61,567 bases of DNA from CAYQTE01 sp964420285 (GCA_964420285.1 CAYQTE010000024.1:1-61567), one strand, 5' to 3'. Numbered from the stretch's first letter, positions 17,908 through 26,974 are shown. A program made the numbers and translations. The notes: generated by a model not told the origin, from the sequence alone.

Positions 17908-17938
17908 TCCGTGATTGCGTACAGGAGAGCCGTCCGTG
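17908..17938 (-). promoter_or_regulatory. Two CACGGA motifs in the flagellin 3 leader (candidate CsrA sites)
   Basis: CACGGA occurs at 17913-17908, where it runs into the GGAGGA ribosome-binding site, and again at 17938-17933. CsrA recognises GGA in loops with flanking A/C, and in Bacillus hag mRNA two such sites, one over the ribosome-binding site, allow repression. The arrangement here is the same; binding is inferred. Confidence 0.5.
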
Positions 17939-18021
17939 GCCCGCCTGTCAGCGGCCCCGATGTCGCGGGGCGCCGTGTTCAATGGCGAATCCGATCCGTT
18001 CCGGGCGGCCGCGTGGCCGCC

Positions 18022-18279
18022 TCATTTTTTCTCCTGGCCTTCCGCGCTGCGCGGGGCGGGGACAACGCTGCCCAGGCCCGGCACGTCTTCCGGCTTGACC
18101 TGCGCCGCCGCGCGGTTTTCGCGGCGGATGGCGTCATAAACTTCCTTGCGATGGACGCTGACTTCCTTGGGGGCGTTGATTCCCAATCGCACCTTGTCGC
18201 CCCGAATATCCACGATCGTGACTTCGATGTCGTCACCGATCATGATCGTCTCGTCTCTCTGACGCGACAAAACCAACAT
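18022..18279 (-). CDS. csrA: Carbon storage regulator CsrA
   Basis: An 85-residue RNA-binding translational regulator. The core is typical: MLVLSRQRDETIMIGDD, then VTIVDIRGDKVRLGINAPKE and VSVHRKEVYDAI, with the conserved arginine near residue 45 region for RNA contact. The last 25 residues form a longer-than-usual polar tail rich in Pro, Glu and Lys. AGGAGCC precedes the ATG at 18279; an upstream frame to 18408 has no supporting signal. It lies between fliW and flagellin 3, the classic context for a FliW-CsrA-flagellin feedback loop in which FliW sequesters CsrA until flagellin is exported. Confidence 0.95.
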   Translation of the reverse strand: MLVLSRQRDETIMIGDDIEVTIVDIRGDKVRLGINAPKEVSVHRKEVYDAIRRENRAAAQVKPEDVPGLGSVVPAPRSAEGQEKK

Positions 18280-18448
18280 GGCTGGCTCCTTCCTGCGGCA
18301 GGCCTTTTTGCCTACCTTTGGTCCCTTTTGAGGACTTAGCTTCCTCGTGAGACCATCCTGCGCGACATCCGTGTCGCGAGGCGCCGCCCGGCCCGCTGGC
18401 CGGATCACGGCTGCCGATGCATTCGATCCGCCGCCGCCCCCGGCCGCT

Positions 18449-18898
18449 CTAGGCCGACTTGGCCAGCGGAACGTCCGAACTGAGCCGCAGCAGCGGCTGG
18501 CGCGTTGTCCACTTCTTCTCCGTCAGCACGACCTGCTGTCCCAGGTGATTGGTCAGATTGACCACGATCGGACCCAGCAGGTTGCCGGTGAGCCAGTCGC
18601 CGACCTTGTTGCAGATGACGAAGACCTGGGCGCCGGCCGGGTCGGCCAGTTCCAGATCGGCCGCCGTCTCGGGCCGGATCGGGACGTTGTAGTCCTTGAA
18701 GAAGATGCTGGGGTCGGTGACGACGAACGCGAGGTTCGCATCATCGACCGATTGCAGCCAGAAGAAGTAGTTGCCTTCTCCGCCCTGAATGAGGGCCAGT
18801 CGCGTACAGTTGGGGAATCCGAGCAGGCCGCGTGGGAACGTCATGATGCGCTGGTCGTCGACGTTCAGGCGCCCGAAACGTGTCGTCTGGATCTCCAT
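18449..18898 (-). CDS. fliW: Flagellar assembly factor FliW
   Basis: A 149-residue protein matching FliW: MEIQTTRFGRLNVDDQRIM at the start, FPRGLLGFPNCTRLALI, then the LQSVDDANLAFVVTDP segment and a C-terminal VLTEKKWTTRQPLL. FliW binds CsrA allosterically and is displaced by cytoplasmic flagellin. GGAG lies 7-10 bases before the ATG at 18898; another in-frame ATG at 18910, within a short duplicated ATGGAGATC sequence, is possible. The stop is 170 bases before csrA. The 200 bases upstream contain no gene. Confidence 0.93.
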   Translation of the reverse strand: MEIQTTRFGRLNVDDQRIMTFPRGLLGFPNCTRLALIQGGEGNYFFWLQSVDDANLAFVVTDPSIFFKDYNVPIRPETAADLELADPAGAQVFVICNKVGDWLTGNLLGPIVVNLTNHLGQQVVLTEKKWTTRQPLLRLSSDVPLAKSA

Positions 18899-19096
18899 TG
18901 CGATCTCCATTGCCTTCCGCGCGGCTGGGCCGCGCATCCCCGCGGCATCCGCCGCGGACCTTTGGTACACCGAACTCCCCGCCGTCGCGCCGTCCTTGCG
19001 CGACCGGCGGGCATCTTTCGCCTCCACCCCCGCTTAACTGTATCTAATCCAATCACACTCTACGTCTCATATATCGGTCAGCAAGGCCCGTGCCGA

Positions 19097-21013
19097 TTAG
19101 GCCAGAAAATTCAAGAGCGTCATGCTGAGCGAAATCGCCGTCGATTGCAGGCTGGCCTGCAGCGTCGTCTGCAATGTCTGGAACCGCGTGACGGTCGCCG
19201 CGTAGTCGGCGTCCTGCAGATTCGAGATCAGCGTCTGCGTCGCCGTCGTCTGGTTCGCCACGTCGCTCTGCTGCGCCTGCAGGTTCTGCACCTGGGCGCC
19301 GACCTGGCCGTTGATCTGCACCACGTTGTTCAAATCCTTCTGCAGGGCCGCGCCGGCGGCGGTGATGCCGGCCTGATTGTTCGTCTGCAGCGACGAAATC
19401 AGGTCGCCCAGGTCGCTGAACACGCCATTGGTGGTCAGCGGATTCAGCGGCGAACCGTTGATGACGTTGCCGCTGGCCGGCTGGTTAAGCCCCAGGTCCG
19501 CCGCGGCGGTCGAGCCGTTGATCGACGCGACGACGGGCGAGCCGCTGCCGCCGGCGGTGTCGGTCAGGACGATTCCGCCGGTGGTCGGCGAGAGGCTGGC
19601 GGTGACGCCGCCGCCGGCGTCGGCGGCATTGATGTCGTCGATGACGTTCTGCACGGTGGTCGCCCCGGCGAGATTGACCTGGAACGAGGTGCCGTCGCTG
19701 CGCGTGATGGACAGATCGTTGCCGCCGACCAGTCCCACGCCCTTGCCGCCGTTGAGGCTGGCCAGCGATGTCGAGCCGGTGCATGTGGCGACGCCCAGTT
19801 GGGCGGCGGTGGTGCCGCCGTTTTCGCCGACGGCCACGGACTGTCCCTGCGTATTGCCGACGATCTGGATGCCGGTGCGCGCGGCGTCGATCTGCGCGGT
19901 GACGCCCGCGCCGGAGCTGTTGATGTCGTTGAGCACGTCCTGAACATCGGTGGCGCCGGCAAAAGACACGGCGTAGGTTTTCGAATTGGTGGTGAGCGTC
20001 AGGCCGGACAAATCCAGCCCCGTCCCGTCCAGCAGTTGGGAAACGCCGGTCAGCGGAGTGATCAACTCGCCGATACTCGACCCCATCAAGGGTGTTCCCG
20101 CGGGAAGAGCAGTGGACTGGAGAATGCCCAGCGATGCGGCCGTTCCATTGTTGCCGACCTCGTTGACGGAAATAGTTTCCGACGGCGAACCGGAAAGCAC
20201 CAGGCCGTCGCTGTCAATGCTGGCCGTGATGCTTCCGACGCCGGCGGAGTTGATGAGATTGACGACATCGCCGACGGTGGTGGCGGAGGAGAGATTGACG
20301 GTCTTGGTGACGGTGCCGTCGCTGATCTGGATGGAGCCGGACTTGAAGCCGGCGCCGGTGGCGCCGGCGATGTCGCTGAGGCGCGGCACGCCGGTGAGGG
20401 CGGGGCTGAGACTGGCTCCGCCGAGCGTGCGCGTGGAAAGTCCGCCAAAGACGGCAGCGCCGTTGGCCTGGATGGGGACGGTGGTTCCATCGTTGATCGC
20501 ATTCTGCAGCAGCGTGGTCGAGCCGACGAATTGCATGCCGCTGGCGCCGGCGACAAAGGGAGCGGTGGTGGCGTTGGTGCCACCGAACAGATAGACCCCG
20601 CCCAGCGATTGATTGCCGATCTGCTGTGCCTGGGAATAGAGGGTCTGCACGACGGCGGCGGCGTCCTGTCGCTGGGTGTCGGTCACGTCCGAGCCGACAT
20701 TGGCCGACGCCGCGCTGATGGCCTGCTGAATCACATTGGTCAGCGTGGACAGTGAGGAACCCACCTGGCTGAGGCTGGCGCTGGCCTGGTTGATGTTCTG
20801 CGTGTAGGCCGTACCGCGGTCGAGGGTTTGCTGAAGCTGAATGATGGTTGCGGCGGCGCCGGGATTATCCGACGGCTCGTTGACGGCCTTGCCGGTGGAA
20901 AGCTCGTTTTGGACACTGAGCAGTTGCTGCTGGGTCGAGTCGATCGACTGCGTGGCAACACCGCTGCTGAGCAGGTTGCTGACTCGGTCCATTTCCAGTG
21001 GGAGGATGGCCAT
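19097..21013 (-). CDS. flgL: Flagellar hook-associated protein 3 (FlgL)
   Basis: A 638-residue hook-filament junction protein. The N-terminal coiled coil (LSSGVATQSIDSTQQQLLSV, then ELSTGKAVNEPSDNPGAAAT) and the C-terminal helix are standard. The protein is about twice the usual length because the middle holds roughly three copies of a flagellin IN-type module, near residues 225-300, 340-410 and 430-510, each with a TVGDVVNLINSAG-like helix followed by a beta segment. These would form extra surface domains. It follows flgK by 21 bases in the same operon. Confidence 0.9.
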   Translation of the reverse strand: MAILPLEMDRVSNLLSSGVATQSIDSTQQQLLSVQNELSTGKAVNEPSDNPGAAATIIQLQQTLDRGTAYTQNINQASASLSQVGSSLSTLTNVIQQAISAASANVGSDVTDTQRQDAAAVVQTLYSQAQQIGNQSLGGVYLFGGTNATTAPFVAGASGMQFVGSTTLLQNAINDGTTVPIQANGAAVFGGLSTRTLGGASLSPALTGVPRLSDIAGATGAGFKSGSIQISDGTVTKTVNLSSATTVGDVVNLINSAGVGSITASIDSDGLVLSGSPSETISVNEVGNNGTAASLGILQSTALPAGTPLMGSSIGELITPLTGVSQLLDGTGLDLSGLTLTTNSKTYAVSFAGATDVQDVLNDINSSGAGVTAQIDAARTGIQIVGNTQGQSVAVGENGGTTAAQLGVATCTGSTSLASLNGGKGVGLVGGNDLSITRSDGTSFQVNLAGATTVQNVIDDINAADAGGGVTASLSPTTGGIVLTDTAGGSGSPVVASINGSTAAADLGLNQPASGNVINGSPLNPLTTNGVFSDLGDLISSLQTNNQAGITAAGAALQKDLNNVVQINGQVGAQVQNLQAQQSDVANQTTATQTLISNLQDADYAATVTRFQTLQTTLQASLQSTAISLSMTLLNFLA

Positions 21014-21034
21014 AACGGTTCGGTGGCTTGGGGG

Positions 21035-22729
21035 TCAGGTGATGGCGAGCAACGATTGCATCATGGTATCGACGGTCGAAACCAGGCGCGCCGCGGCCTG
21101 GAAGGATTGCTGCTGCTGCAACAGGTTGATGGTCTCCTCGTTAATGCTGACGCCGCTGAGCGATTGCTGCTGGGTTTGCAGTGTCGAGGCGATGCTGCCG
21201 GTGGCGGTCGCCTCGTTCTGCGCCGTCTGGGCGGTGGCGCCAATCTGGTTGATGAGTGACTGGTAGTTTCCGTTGATGCTCTGGCCGTTCAGGGTCGCCG
21301 ACGCCGTCGTGCCCAGCGACGCGATGGCCAGCGCCGTTTGATTGTCGCCCGCTTCGCCGTTTTGAGCGGCGGCCAGGAGCTGGGGGTTGTTCTGCACGGC
21401 GGAATTGACGGCAATGGTGCCGCCGCTGTAGCCGTTAAAGAACGTATTGATTCCCAGCGCGGCCAGCGTGCCGCTGTTGTCCTGACTGAAGGTGATCTGG
21501 GTGCCGGCCGCGGATTGAATCTGCAATCTGTTCCCGACGATGCTGGCCGAGACATTGCTGACGTCGTTGAGACTGCTGACCAGGCTGCTGAGCGTGGTCT
21601 GACCGGTGCTGGCGCCATTGAGCGTGACGGGAATCAGCGTGCTGGATTGCTGGCCCGTGCCGGTGTTGGTGACGGTGACGACGAAGCTGCCGTTGGTGGG
21701 CGGGAACTGGAGCCCCGCGGCCGAACTGCTGAGTATCGCTGAGGAAGATCCGACCGGATTGGTCCCCGTAACGGTGGTATAACCGCTCTGGCCCTGGCCG
21801 GAGCTGTAGACCGTATTGACGCCCTGGATGACGGCGGCGGCGATTGAATCGACCTGGCCGGAAACCTGGTTGATCTGGTTTTGCGCGGTGAGCAAACCGC
21901 CGATCTGTCCGCCGGTGACCGTCGCCTGGGCGCTGTTGTCCGCAAACTGGATGTTCGAGACGATGGTATTGTTCATCGCCTGCTGGTTGTCGACCAGGGT
22001 GCGGCTGTTGAATCCGCTGACCAGGGACTGCGAACCGAGGAACACGCTGACGGTGCCGTCGGACTGAGGAACGGTGGTGATGTTGGCGAGCTTGGCGAGG
22101 GAGGCGACGGCCGCGTCGCGCTGATCCAGGAGACTGTTGGGCGTGCCGCCGCTGGCTTGCGCGGTGACCACCTGCTGGTTGAGGGTCGCAATCTGCGAGG
22201 TGAGCTGGTTGGCGTTGCTGATCAGGTCGTCGACCTGGGTGAGGCTGCTGGTTTCCAGGCCGGTCAGTTGTCCCGAAAGCGAATTGAACTGATTGGCAAG
22301 CGTCGAGCCGGCGTCGACCACGTCCTGGCGAAGGCCCGCATCCGTGGGTGTGTTGGCCAGATTGCTCCAGCTTGTGAAGAACGAATCGAGTGTGGTTGAC
22401 AGCCCCTGGCCGTTGAGCTCGTTGAAAGCCGACTGAACCTGTCCGGCCCAGGTGGCGGTGGTGCTGGCGCCCTGCTGGTCGCTGACGGCGTTGTTGAGCC
22501 GGCTGTTGAGGGCCTCATCGACCTGGCGCTGGATGCTGTCCAGAACAACGCCGGTGCCGACGGAAATCTGGGTGGTGAGCTGCTGATCCGGAGCCGGCGA
22601 CTGATCAACGGTTTCGCGGGCGTAATTGGGATCGCCGGCGTTGGAGATGTTGTTGCCGGTCACCTGCAGCGCCGCTTGCTGCGTCGCCAGGGCGTTTTGA
22701 CCGATGTTGAGCGCTGCGAACAACGACAT
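21035..22729 (-). CDS. flgK: Flagellar hook-associated protein 1 (FlgK)
   Basis: A 564-residue hook-filament junction protein. The N-terminus (LFAALNIGQNALATQQAALQ, then GNNISNAGDPNYARETVDQ) is the conserved rod/hook/HAP domain, and the C-terminus (NEETINLLQQQQSFQAAARL) carries the matching helix. FlgK forms the first junction ring on the hook, on which FlgL and the filament assemble. The chaperone gene flgN lies directly upstream, as in many operons. Confidence 0.95.
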   Translation of the reverse strand: MSLFAALNIGQNALATQQAALQVTGNNISNAGDPNYARETVDQSPAPDQQLTTQISVGTGVVLDSIQRQVDEALNSRLNNAVSDQQGASTTATWAGQVQSAFNELNGQGLSTTLDSFFTSWSNLANTPTDAGLRQDVVDAGSTLANQFNSLSGQLTGLETSSLTQVDDLISNANQLTSQIATLNQQVVTAQASGGTPNSLLDQRDAAVASLAKLANITTVPQSDGTVSVFLGSQSLVSGFNSRTLVDNQQAMNNTIVSNIQFADNSAQATVTGGQIGGLLTAQNQINQVSGQVDSIAAAVIQGVNTVYSSGQGQSGYTTVTGTNPVGSSSAILSSSAAGLQFPPTNGSFVVTVTNTGTGQQSSTLIPVTLNGASTGQTTLSSLVSSLNDVSNVSASIVGNRLQIQSAAGTQITFSQDNSGTLAALGINTFFNGYSGGTIAVNSAVQNNPQLLAAAQNGEAGDNQTALAIASLGTTASATLNGQSINGNYQSLINQIGATAQTAQNEATATGSIASTLQTQQQSLSGVSINEETINLLQQQQSFQAAARLVSTVDTMMQSLLAIT

Positions 22730-22786
22730 AAACGTTCACCAAAGGGGAGCGGCTCGCCGGGAGCCGGCCCCTGTTTCATCCGTTTT

Positions 22787-23281
22787 TCAGCCGACCGCAT
22801 CCATGACGCCCAGCCTCGGCGCGTTGCGCGACAATCCCTGCCGGGTATACACGCCGCTGCGCTGGATGGCGCCGTTGAGCAGTCGCACGGCGGTGTTGAG
22901 ATATCCGAGCACAGCGCCGGCAAGGCGGCCGCCGTTTCCAGCCTGGCGGGCAATTTCCTGCATGACGTTGCGCAGCTCATCGCGCTGGCGGCGGAGGGTC
23001 GGCTGCTGGGCCCTCGGAATTGCTTCCAGCAGTCGCGACAACGTGATCGGCGGCGTCAGCCGCAGCGGCGTGGCCAGTTGCGTCGTGACGGTCTGGCGGC
23101 GGACTTCGAGCGTCGCGATGCGGAGGCGCAAAGCCTCCTGCTGGGCGGTGGCGGCATCGATCGACTTGAGATCCAGCGCCTTCATGGCTTCATGCTGCGC
23201 GATCACCTGCCGCAGCAGCCGGCGATGCTCGATGATCAGCGCCGCCAGGACGCCTTCAAGTTCCGAAACCGGGAGCGACAT
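22787..23281 (-). CDS. flgN: FlgN-like export chaperone
   Basis: A 164-residue, almost entirely helical protein (LEGVLAALIIEHRRLLRQVI, then QQEALRLRIATLEVRRQTV) with the size and coiled-coil make-up of FlgN, the cytoplasmic chaperone for FlgK and FlgL. It overlaps the end of flgJ by 26 bases and precedes flgK, which is the usual FlgN position. Sequence identity in this family is low, so position and structure carry the call. Confidence 0.8.
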   Translation of the reverse strand: MSLPVSELEGVLAALIIEHRRLLRQVIAQHEAMKALDLKSIDAATAQQEALRLRIATLEVRRQTVTTQLATPLRLTPPITLSRLLEAIPRAQQPTLRRQRDELRNVMQEIARQAGNGGRLAGAVLGYLNTAVRLLNGAIQRSGVYTRQGLSRNAPRLGVMDAVG

Positions 23282-23663
23282 AGATCCTCACGTTGTTGGC
23301 CGCCGGGCGGGTTGCCGAACCAGCGGGCGATGCGGTCTTTGCCTGTGTTCCATACGCGGCGGCGGCGCTGCGGCGGGCAAGGCCGGAGTTCTTCTCGATG
23401 CGATTGACGATGGCATTGACGAGCTTGTCCCCGCCGCCGCGGCACATGCGCGTCGAGATCTGCTGATCGAGCATCGAGCCGAACATCTTGCCGCCCTGCC
23501 CGCCGTCCAGCGTGTCGTTGCGGAACGGCTCGTTGCGGACCTGCTTGAGCAGCGTGCCGTAGAAGGTCATGCCGACCCATTTCTGCGTCTGGCGGACCAG
23601 GGCCTCGTGGGCGCTGCCTGCTCCCGCGTGTCCGGCCGTCGAATTGAGTGTCACCGTCGCCAT
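23256..23663 (-). CDS. flgJ: FlgJ-type rod-binding protein (short form)
   Basis: A 135-residue protein with the rod-binding domain: TFYGTLLKQVRNEPFRNDTL then GGQGGKMFGSMLDQQISTRM, the N-terminal half of FlgJ that caps and guides rod assembly. The peptidoglycan hydrolase domain present in enterobacterial FlgJ is absent; many other phyla also have the short form, and wall cutting is then done by another enzyme. The C-terminal 50 residues are basic and low complexity. It lies 23 bases after flgI and overlaps flgN. Confidence 0.88.
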   Translation of the reverse strand: MATVTLNSTAGHAGAGSAHEALVRQTQKWVGMTFYGTLLKQVRNEPFRNDTLDGGQGGKMFGSMLDQQISTRMCRGGGDKLVNAIVNRIEKNSGLARRSAAAAYGTQAKTASPAGSATRPAANNVRIYVAPGFGT

Positions 23664-23686
23664 TTTTTGTTTTTAATATATTCGTA

Positions 23687-24805
23687 TTATTCCATGATGA
23701 GCTTCGCGTGGAGCTTTCCGGTCTTGTAGAGTTCGCTGATGATCTCCACGCGATCCTCGGCCGAGACCTTGAGCATTTCCATCGCCGAGATCAGATCCTG
23801 GAGATTGCCGCCGTCGGAGCCGCCGGTACCAACGGAGACGACGTCGTGGGTGGTGACGACGGGATTCTGCGGGGTGGCCAGCGGAGCGGGATTGATGGTC
23901 GAGATGGAAAGCCCCTTGTGGGTGATGACCACCGGGCTGATCTCGACGTCGCCGGTGATGATGATCGTGTTGGTCTTGGTATCGATCTGAACGCGGGCTT
24001 CGGTGGGCAGCATCGGAACCGGAAGTCTCTGGATGCGGCTGATGAAGCTGTCGGGGTGGACACGCTCGTTTTTCGGAATGGTGACCTGTATTTCCGTGGC
24101 GCTGACGGCCACCGCCAGGGTCTGGCCGGAATCCGATTCCGAATCGTTGATGATGTTGGCGATGGTGCTGGCGGTGGTCCAGTTGGCCGACGGCTCATCC
24201 AGGATGAGCGCAAATCGCCCGGTGCTGTCGATGACCGGGGCCTGGAGTTCGATTTCCATGACCGCCCCGCCGGCCGATGCGCGGATGACGCCGCCGGTGG
24301 GTGTGCTGGGGTCTTCGATGGTAAGCGGACCTTCGGCCAGGGCCAGGGGCGAACTGTTGGGCAGCGCGGTGCGCATCGGCGAGACGAAGAGTCGTCCGCC
24401 CTTGAGGCTGGTGGCGGCGCCGAGGCTCATGACGTTGACGTCCAGGTGATCGCCGGCGTGAACACCGTTGGCCGGGACCGTCGCCAACAACGCCACCACC
24501 GCAACGTTGGACGCCGTGGACAGTTCCTTGACCGTGACCGGGTCGTTGAATTTCGAGAGCATTTCGCGAAGGGGATTGATGGCGGCGGAGAATTCGCCGC
24601 CGTCGCCGGTGCCCTTGAGCCCGTAGACCAGTCCCAACCCGGTGAGGATGTTGGTCTGCTGGCCGCCGATGCGCGTGATGTCGGCGATCTTCACCGCCAG
24701 GGCGCATGGCGGCCGCGCCGCCAGAAGCGCCAGCGCGACGATCGCGGCGACCGCGACGGCGGGGCGTTTGACGATGCCGGTCTGGTATTTGCGGCGGACG
24801 GTCAT
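23687..24805 (-). CDS. flgI: Flagellar P-ring protein FlgI
   Basis: A 372-residue periplasmic P-ring subunit. A cleavable signal sequence (residues about 14-37, ending PPCALA) precedes KIADITRIGGQQTNILTGLG and VYGLKGTGDG, both family hallmarks; GDHLDVNVMSLGAATSLKGG and the C-terminal LQDLISAMEMLKVSAEDRVE are also typical. Its presence with flgH shows a Gram-negative-type envelope with a peptidoglycan-level ring. It starts 14 bases after flgH. Confidence 0.96.
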   Translation of the reverse strand: MTVRRKYQTGIVKRPAVAVAAIVALALLAARPPCALAVKIADITRIGGQQTNILTGLGLVYGLKGTGDGGEFSAAINPLREMLSKFNDPVTVKELSTASNVAVVALLATVPANGVHAGDHLDVNVMSLGAATSLKGGRLFVSPMRTALPNSSPLALAEGPLTIEDPSTPTGGVIRASAGGAVMEIELQAPVIDSTGRFALILDEPSANWTTASTIANIINDSESDSGQTLAVAVSATEIQVTIPKNERVHPDSFISRIQRLPVPMLPTEARVQIDTKTNTIIITGDVEISPVVITHKGLSISTINPAPLATPQNPVVTTHDVVSVGTGGSDGGNLQDLISAMEMLKVSAEDRVEIISELYKTGKLHAKLIME

Positions 24806-24819
24806 TCGCGAAACGCTCC

Positions 24820-25584
24820 TTAGAACGGATTGATCGTGTCGATCAACTTGGGAATAAAGCCTCGCTGGGTGGTGTCGTGCACCGTGCCCATGTGATTCTT
24901 CTGGAGTTCCAGGTTGTACAGTTGGGTGCTGAGGATCGTGTTGTCAGCGCCGACATCCTCGGCGCGGCAGACTCCGGTCAGGACGAACTGCTGAACCTCG
25001 TCGTCGGTCTTGATGGTCTTGAGGCCCTGAAGCGTCAGCGTTCCGTTGGGCTTGACGTCGATGATCTCGGCGGTGATCTGGGCGGTGAGGGTATCGGTGC
25101 GGTCAACGGTGGCGCTGCCGGTGAAATCGCGGCTGTTCTGCAAATTCAATTCCGGCGGGGTGGACGGGTTGACGCCCTCGATCTTCAACTTGGAAAGATG
25201 GGCGGTGATAAAATCGTTGAGCTTGGTGTCATAGTCGCTGGTCTTGGAGAGATCGGAACTTCCCTGCGAACTGAAGGCGCTGTTTTCACGAACCACAACG
25301 GTGACCAGGTCATGTTTCTTGAGCGTGCGCGGCAGCGGTTCGGGAACGGCGAAGAAGCTGACCGCGCCGCTGCTGGCGGCCTCGGGACCGCGCGGGGCCG
25401 CCATCGTGGCCAGATACAAAGACCCGCCGTTGCGGCTCATTTGCGCCGCGATCGCGTCGGCCGAGGCGGCGCCGGTGAGCGGACTGCCGCTGGATCCGGG
25501 CGCAAGGGCCGAAGCGGCCTGGCCGCGCGCGGATTGAGCCGCAAGACCGCCCGCCATCACCGCACATAATGTCCATCGCCACAT
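24820..25584 (-). CDS. flgH: Flagellar L-ring protein FlgH
   Basis: A 254-residue outer-membrane L-ring subunit. The core is clear: DLVTVVVRENSAFSSQGSSD, TVDRTDTLTAQITAEIIDVK and GVCRAEDVGADNTILSTQL. Enterobacterial FlgH is a lipoprotein, but here the signal sequence (WRWTLCAVMAGGLAAQ) has no lipobox; the only cysteine, at residue 7, is too early. Start is ATG 25584 with AGGAG 7 bases before it; an upstream ATG-like frame to 25611 lacks that signal. It sits between flgA and flgI. Confidence 0.93.
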   Translation of the reverse strand: MWRWTLCAVMAGGLAAQSARGQAASALAPGSSGSPLTGAASADAIAAQMSRNGGSLYLATMAAPRGPEAASSGAVSFFAVPEPLPRTLKKHDLVTVVVRENSAFSSQGSSDLSKTSDYDTKLNDFITAHLSKLKIEGVNPSTPPELNLQNSRDFTGSATVDRTDTLTAQITAEIIDVKPNGTLTLQGLKTIKTDDEVQQFVLTGVCRAEDVGADNTILSTQLYNLELQKNHMGTVHDTTQRGFIPKLIDTINPF

Positions 25585-25615
25585 CGGGCACTCCTTTGAC
25601 ATACGATTCACCTCG

Positions 25616-26974
25616 TTACGGAAGCCGCGCCGAGGCCGATGCCGCGGCGGCGCTGACTTCCGGCACAGCGCCCACTCGCCCTTCCTGCGGGCCGGTCAGC
25701 ACAACGTCATAGGTATCGCTGGTCTGCTGGTCGCGCACGCGGACGGTCTGGCCATAGCCGCCGGCTTCCATGGCGCGGGCGACGGTCTTGAGTTCGACAT
25801 TTCCTCGCCGCACCGTCACGGTGATCAGGTCATCGCTCTTGCACAGCGGCACGGGATCGACCAGGCGGGCGGTGAGAATCGTGCCGGGTTTCAGATCGCG
25901 GGCCGCCTCCTGCCCGACGGACTGGGGCTTGGTCAGCAGCGGATCGTCGGGAAGATGATCCACCAGCGTGCGATGCTCGATGATGTCGGAATCGCGAATG
26001 ACCTGGCGGGCCGAAATGCTCCTGGCGACGATCAACTGGTTCTGCCACTGCCGCGCGGTGGCGGTGATATCGACCGTCTTCTGAGCGTCGCCGGCGACAA
26101 TCACAACCTGCCATTCCACGTTACCGAGATCGCGCACGCGAACGGCGTCGATACTGAACCGGAACTGCGGCTCGACCAAGTTGATGATCTTCTCGTCGGC
26201 CGGGTTGAATGTGATCTGCAGGGAATCCAGTGGTATGCCCAGTCGGGTGGCGCAGTCCTGCTCCAGAAGCTGCCCCAGCGTGTGCAACGCCGGCCGATCG
26301 GCAGACGGAAGTGCGGCGGCCAGTGTCGCCGACGATCTGGATGATTCAGTCCCGGCACTGGATGCGATCGAAGTTCCGGCGGGACGCGGTTCGGTCGGCG
26401 GTGCCGCGGTCGTCGCATCCGATGCCGCGGGCCGCGACAGTGAGGGGTCGCGGCTGGCGAGCCACTGCTCCAGAGCGGCACGGCTGTCCATATTGACAGC
26501 GCTGGTGGAAACTGCGCAGGTTTCCGAGCCGGCAAAATTGATCATCGCCACGTTCACGCCGGCGTCGCGGAGCATTTGACGGATTTCTTCCACCGTGATC
26601 GATCGATAGGGATGCGAACTGGAAAGCCGCAGCAGGGTCAGATCGCCCAGCGGCTCGAACGCCGCGGCGTCGGCGCTTGACCAGCGGCACACCGCGCGCA
26701 GCTTGACCTCCGTGCCCACGATCGTGGCTTCCGATCTCAATTCCAGCGTCCCGGCCGCCACCGCTGCCGGAGAGGGCATGAACTTCTGGCTGGCTTGCGG
26801 AACGTTGGACAGTGCGTCGGCGGCCAGGGCGTCGCTTGCCGCCATGGCGACATTGACGCTTTGACCGAATGCCCGCCGGTGCATGAACATCTGCGCGACC
26901 ATCACCATGACCAGTACGATGACCAGCAGGCGGATGGTCTCCCGGCGGCTCAGCGGACGCGGGTTGTTGTTCAT
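25616..26974 (-). CDS. flgA: Flagellar P-ring formation chaperone FlgA (long form)
   Basis: A 452-residue protein with an N-terminal membrane segment (IRLLVIVLVMVMVAQMFMH, residues about 13-31). The C-terminal 150 residues match FlgA with its SAF domain: LIVARSISARQVIRDSDIIE, QSVGQEAARDLKPGTILTA and DDLITVTVRRGNVELKT. FlgA assists FlgI polymerisation in the periplasm and is normally 220-240 residues, so about 200 extra residues are present, including a Pro/Ala/Thr/Ser-rich linker near residues 190-215. Order flgG-flgA-flgH-flgI is conserved in several phyla. Confidence 0.88.
   Translation of the reverse strand: MNNNPRPLSRRETIRLLVIVLVMVMVAQMFMHRRAFGQSVNVAMAASDALAADALSNVPQASQKFMPSPAAVAAGTLELRSEATIVGTEVKLRAVCRWSSADAAAFEPLGDLTLLRLSSSHPYRSITVEEIRQMLRDAGVNVAMINFAGSETCAVSTSAVNMDSRAALEQWLASRDPSLSRPAASDATTAAPPTEPRPAGTSIASSAGTESSRSSATLAAALPSADRPALHTLGQLLEQDCATRLGIPLDSLQITFNPADEKIINLVEPQFRFSIDAVRVRDLGNVEWQVVIVAGDAQKTVDITATARQWQNQLIVARSISARQVIRDSDIIEHRTLVDHLPDDPLLTKPQSVGQEAARDLKPGTILTARLVDPVPLCKSDDLITVTVRRGNVELKTVARAMEAGGYGQTVRVRDQQTSDTYDVVLTGPQEGRVGAVPEVSAAAASASARLP

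Noticed and set aside
18004..18021. Perfect GC hairpin immediately after csrA as a terminator
   Set aside because: There is no T run after the stem, and flagellin 3 lies about 100 bases downstream, so read-through or an mRNA-processing role is more likely.
16344..18098. 584-codon plus-strand frame across flagellin 3
   Set aside because: It is the antisense of a clear flagellin and csrA; the Gly/Asp/Val-rich translation is typical of antisense frames in GC-rich DNA.
18347..20755. 802-codon plus-strand frame across fliW and flgL
   Set aside because: Antisense to two well-recognised genes, with no ribosome-binding site or domain.
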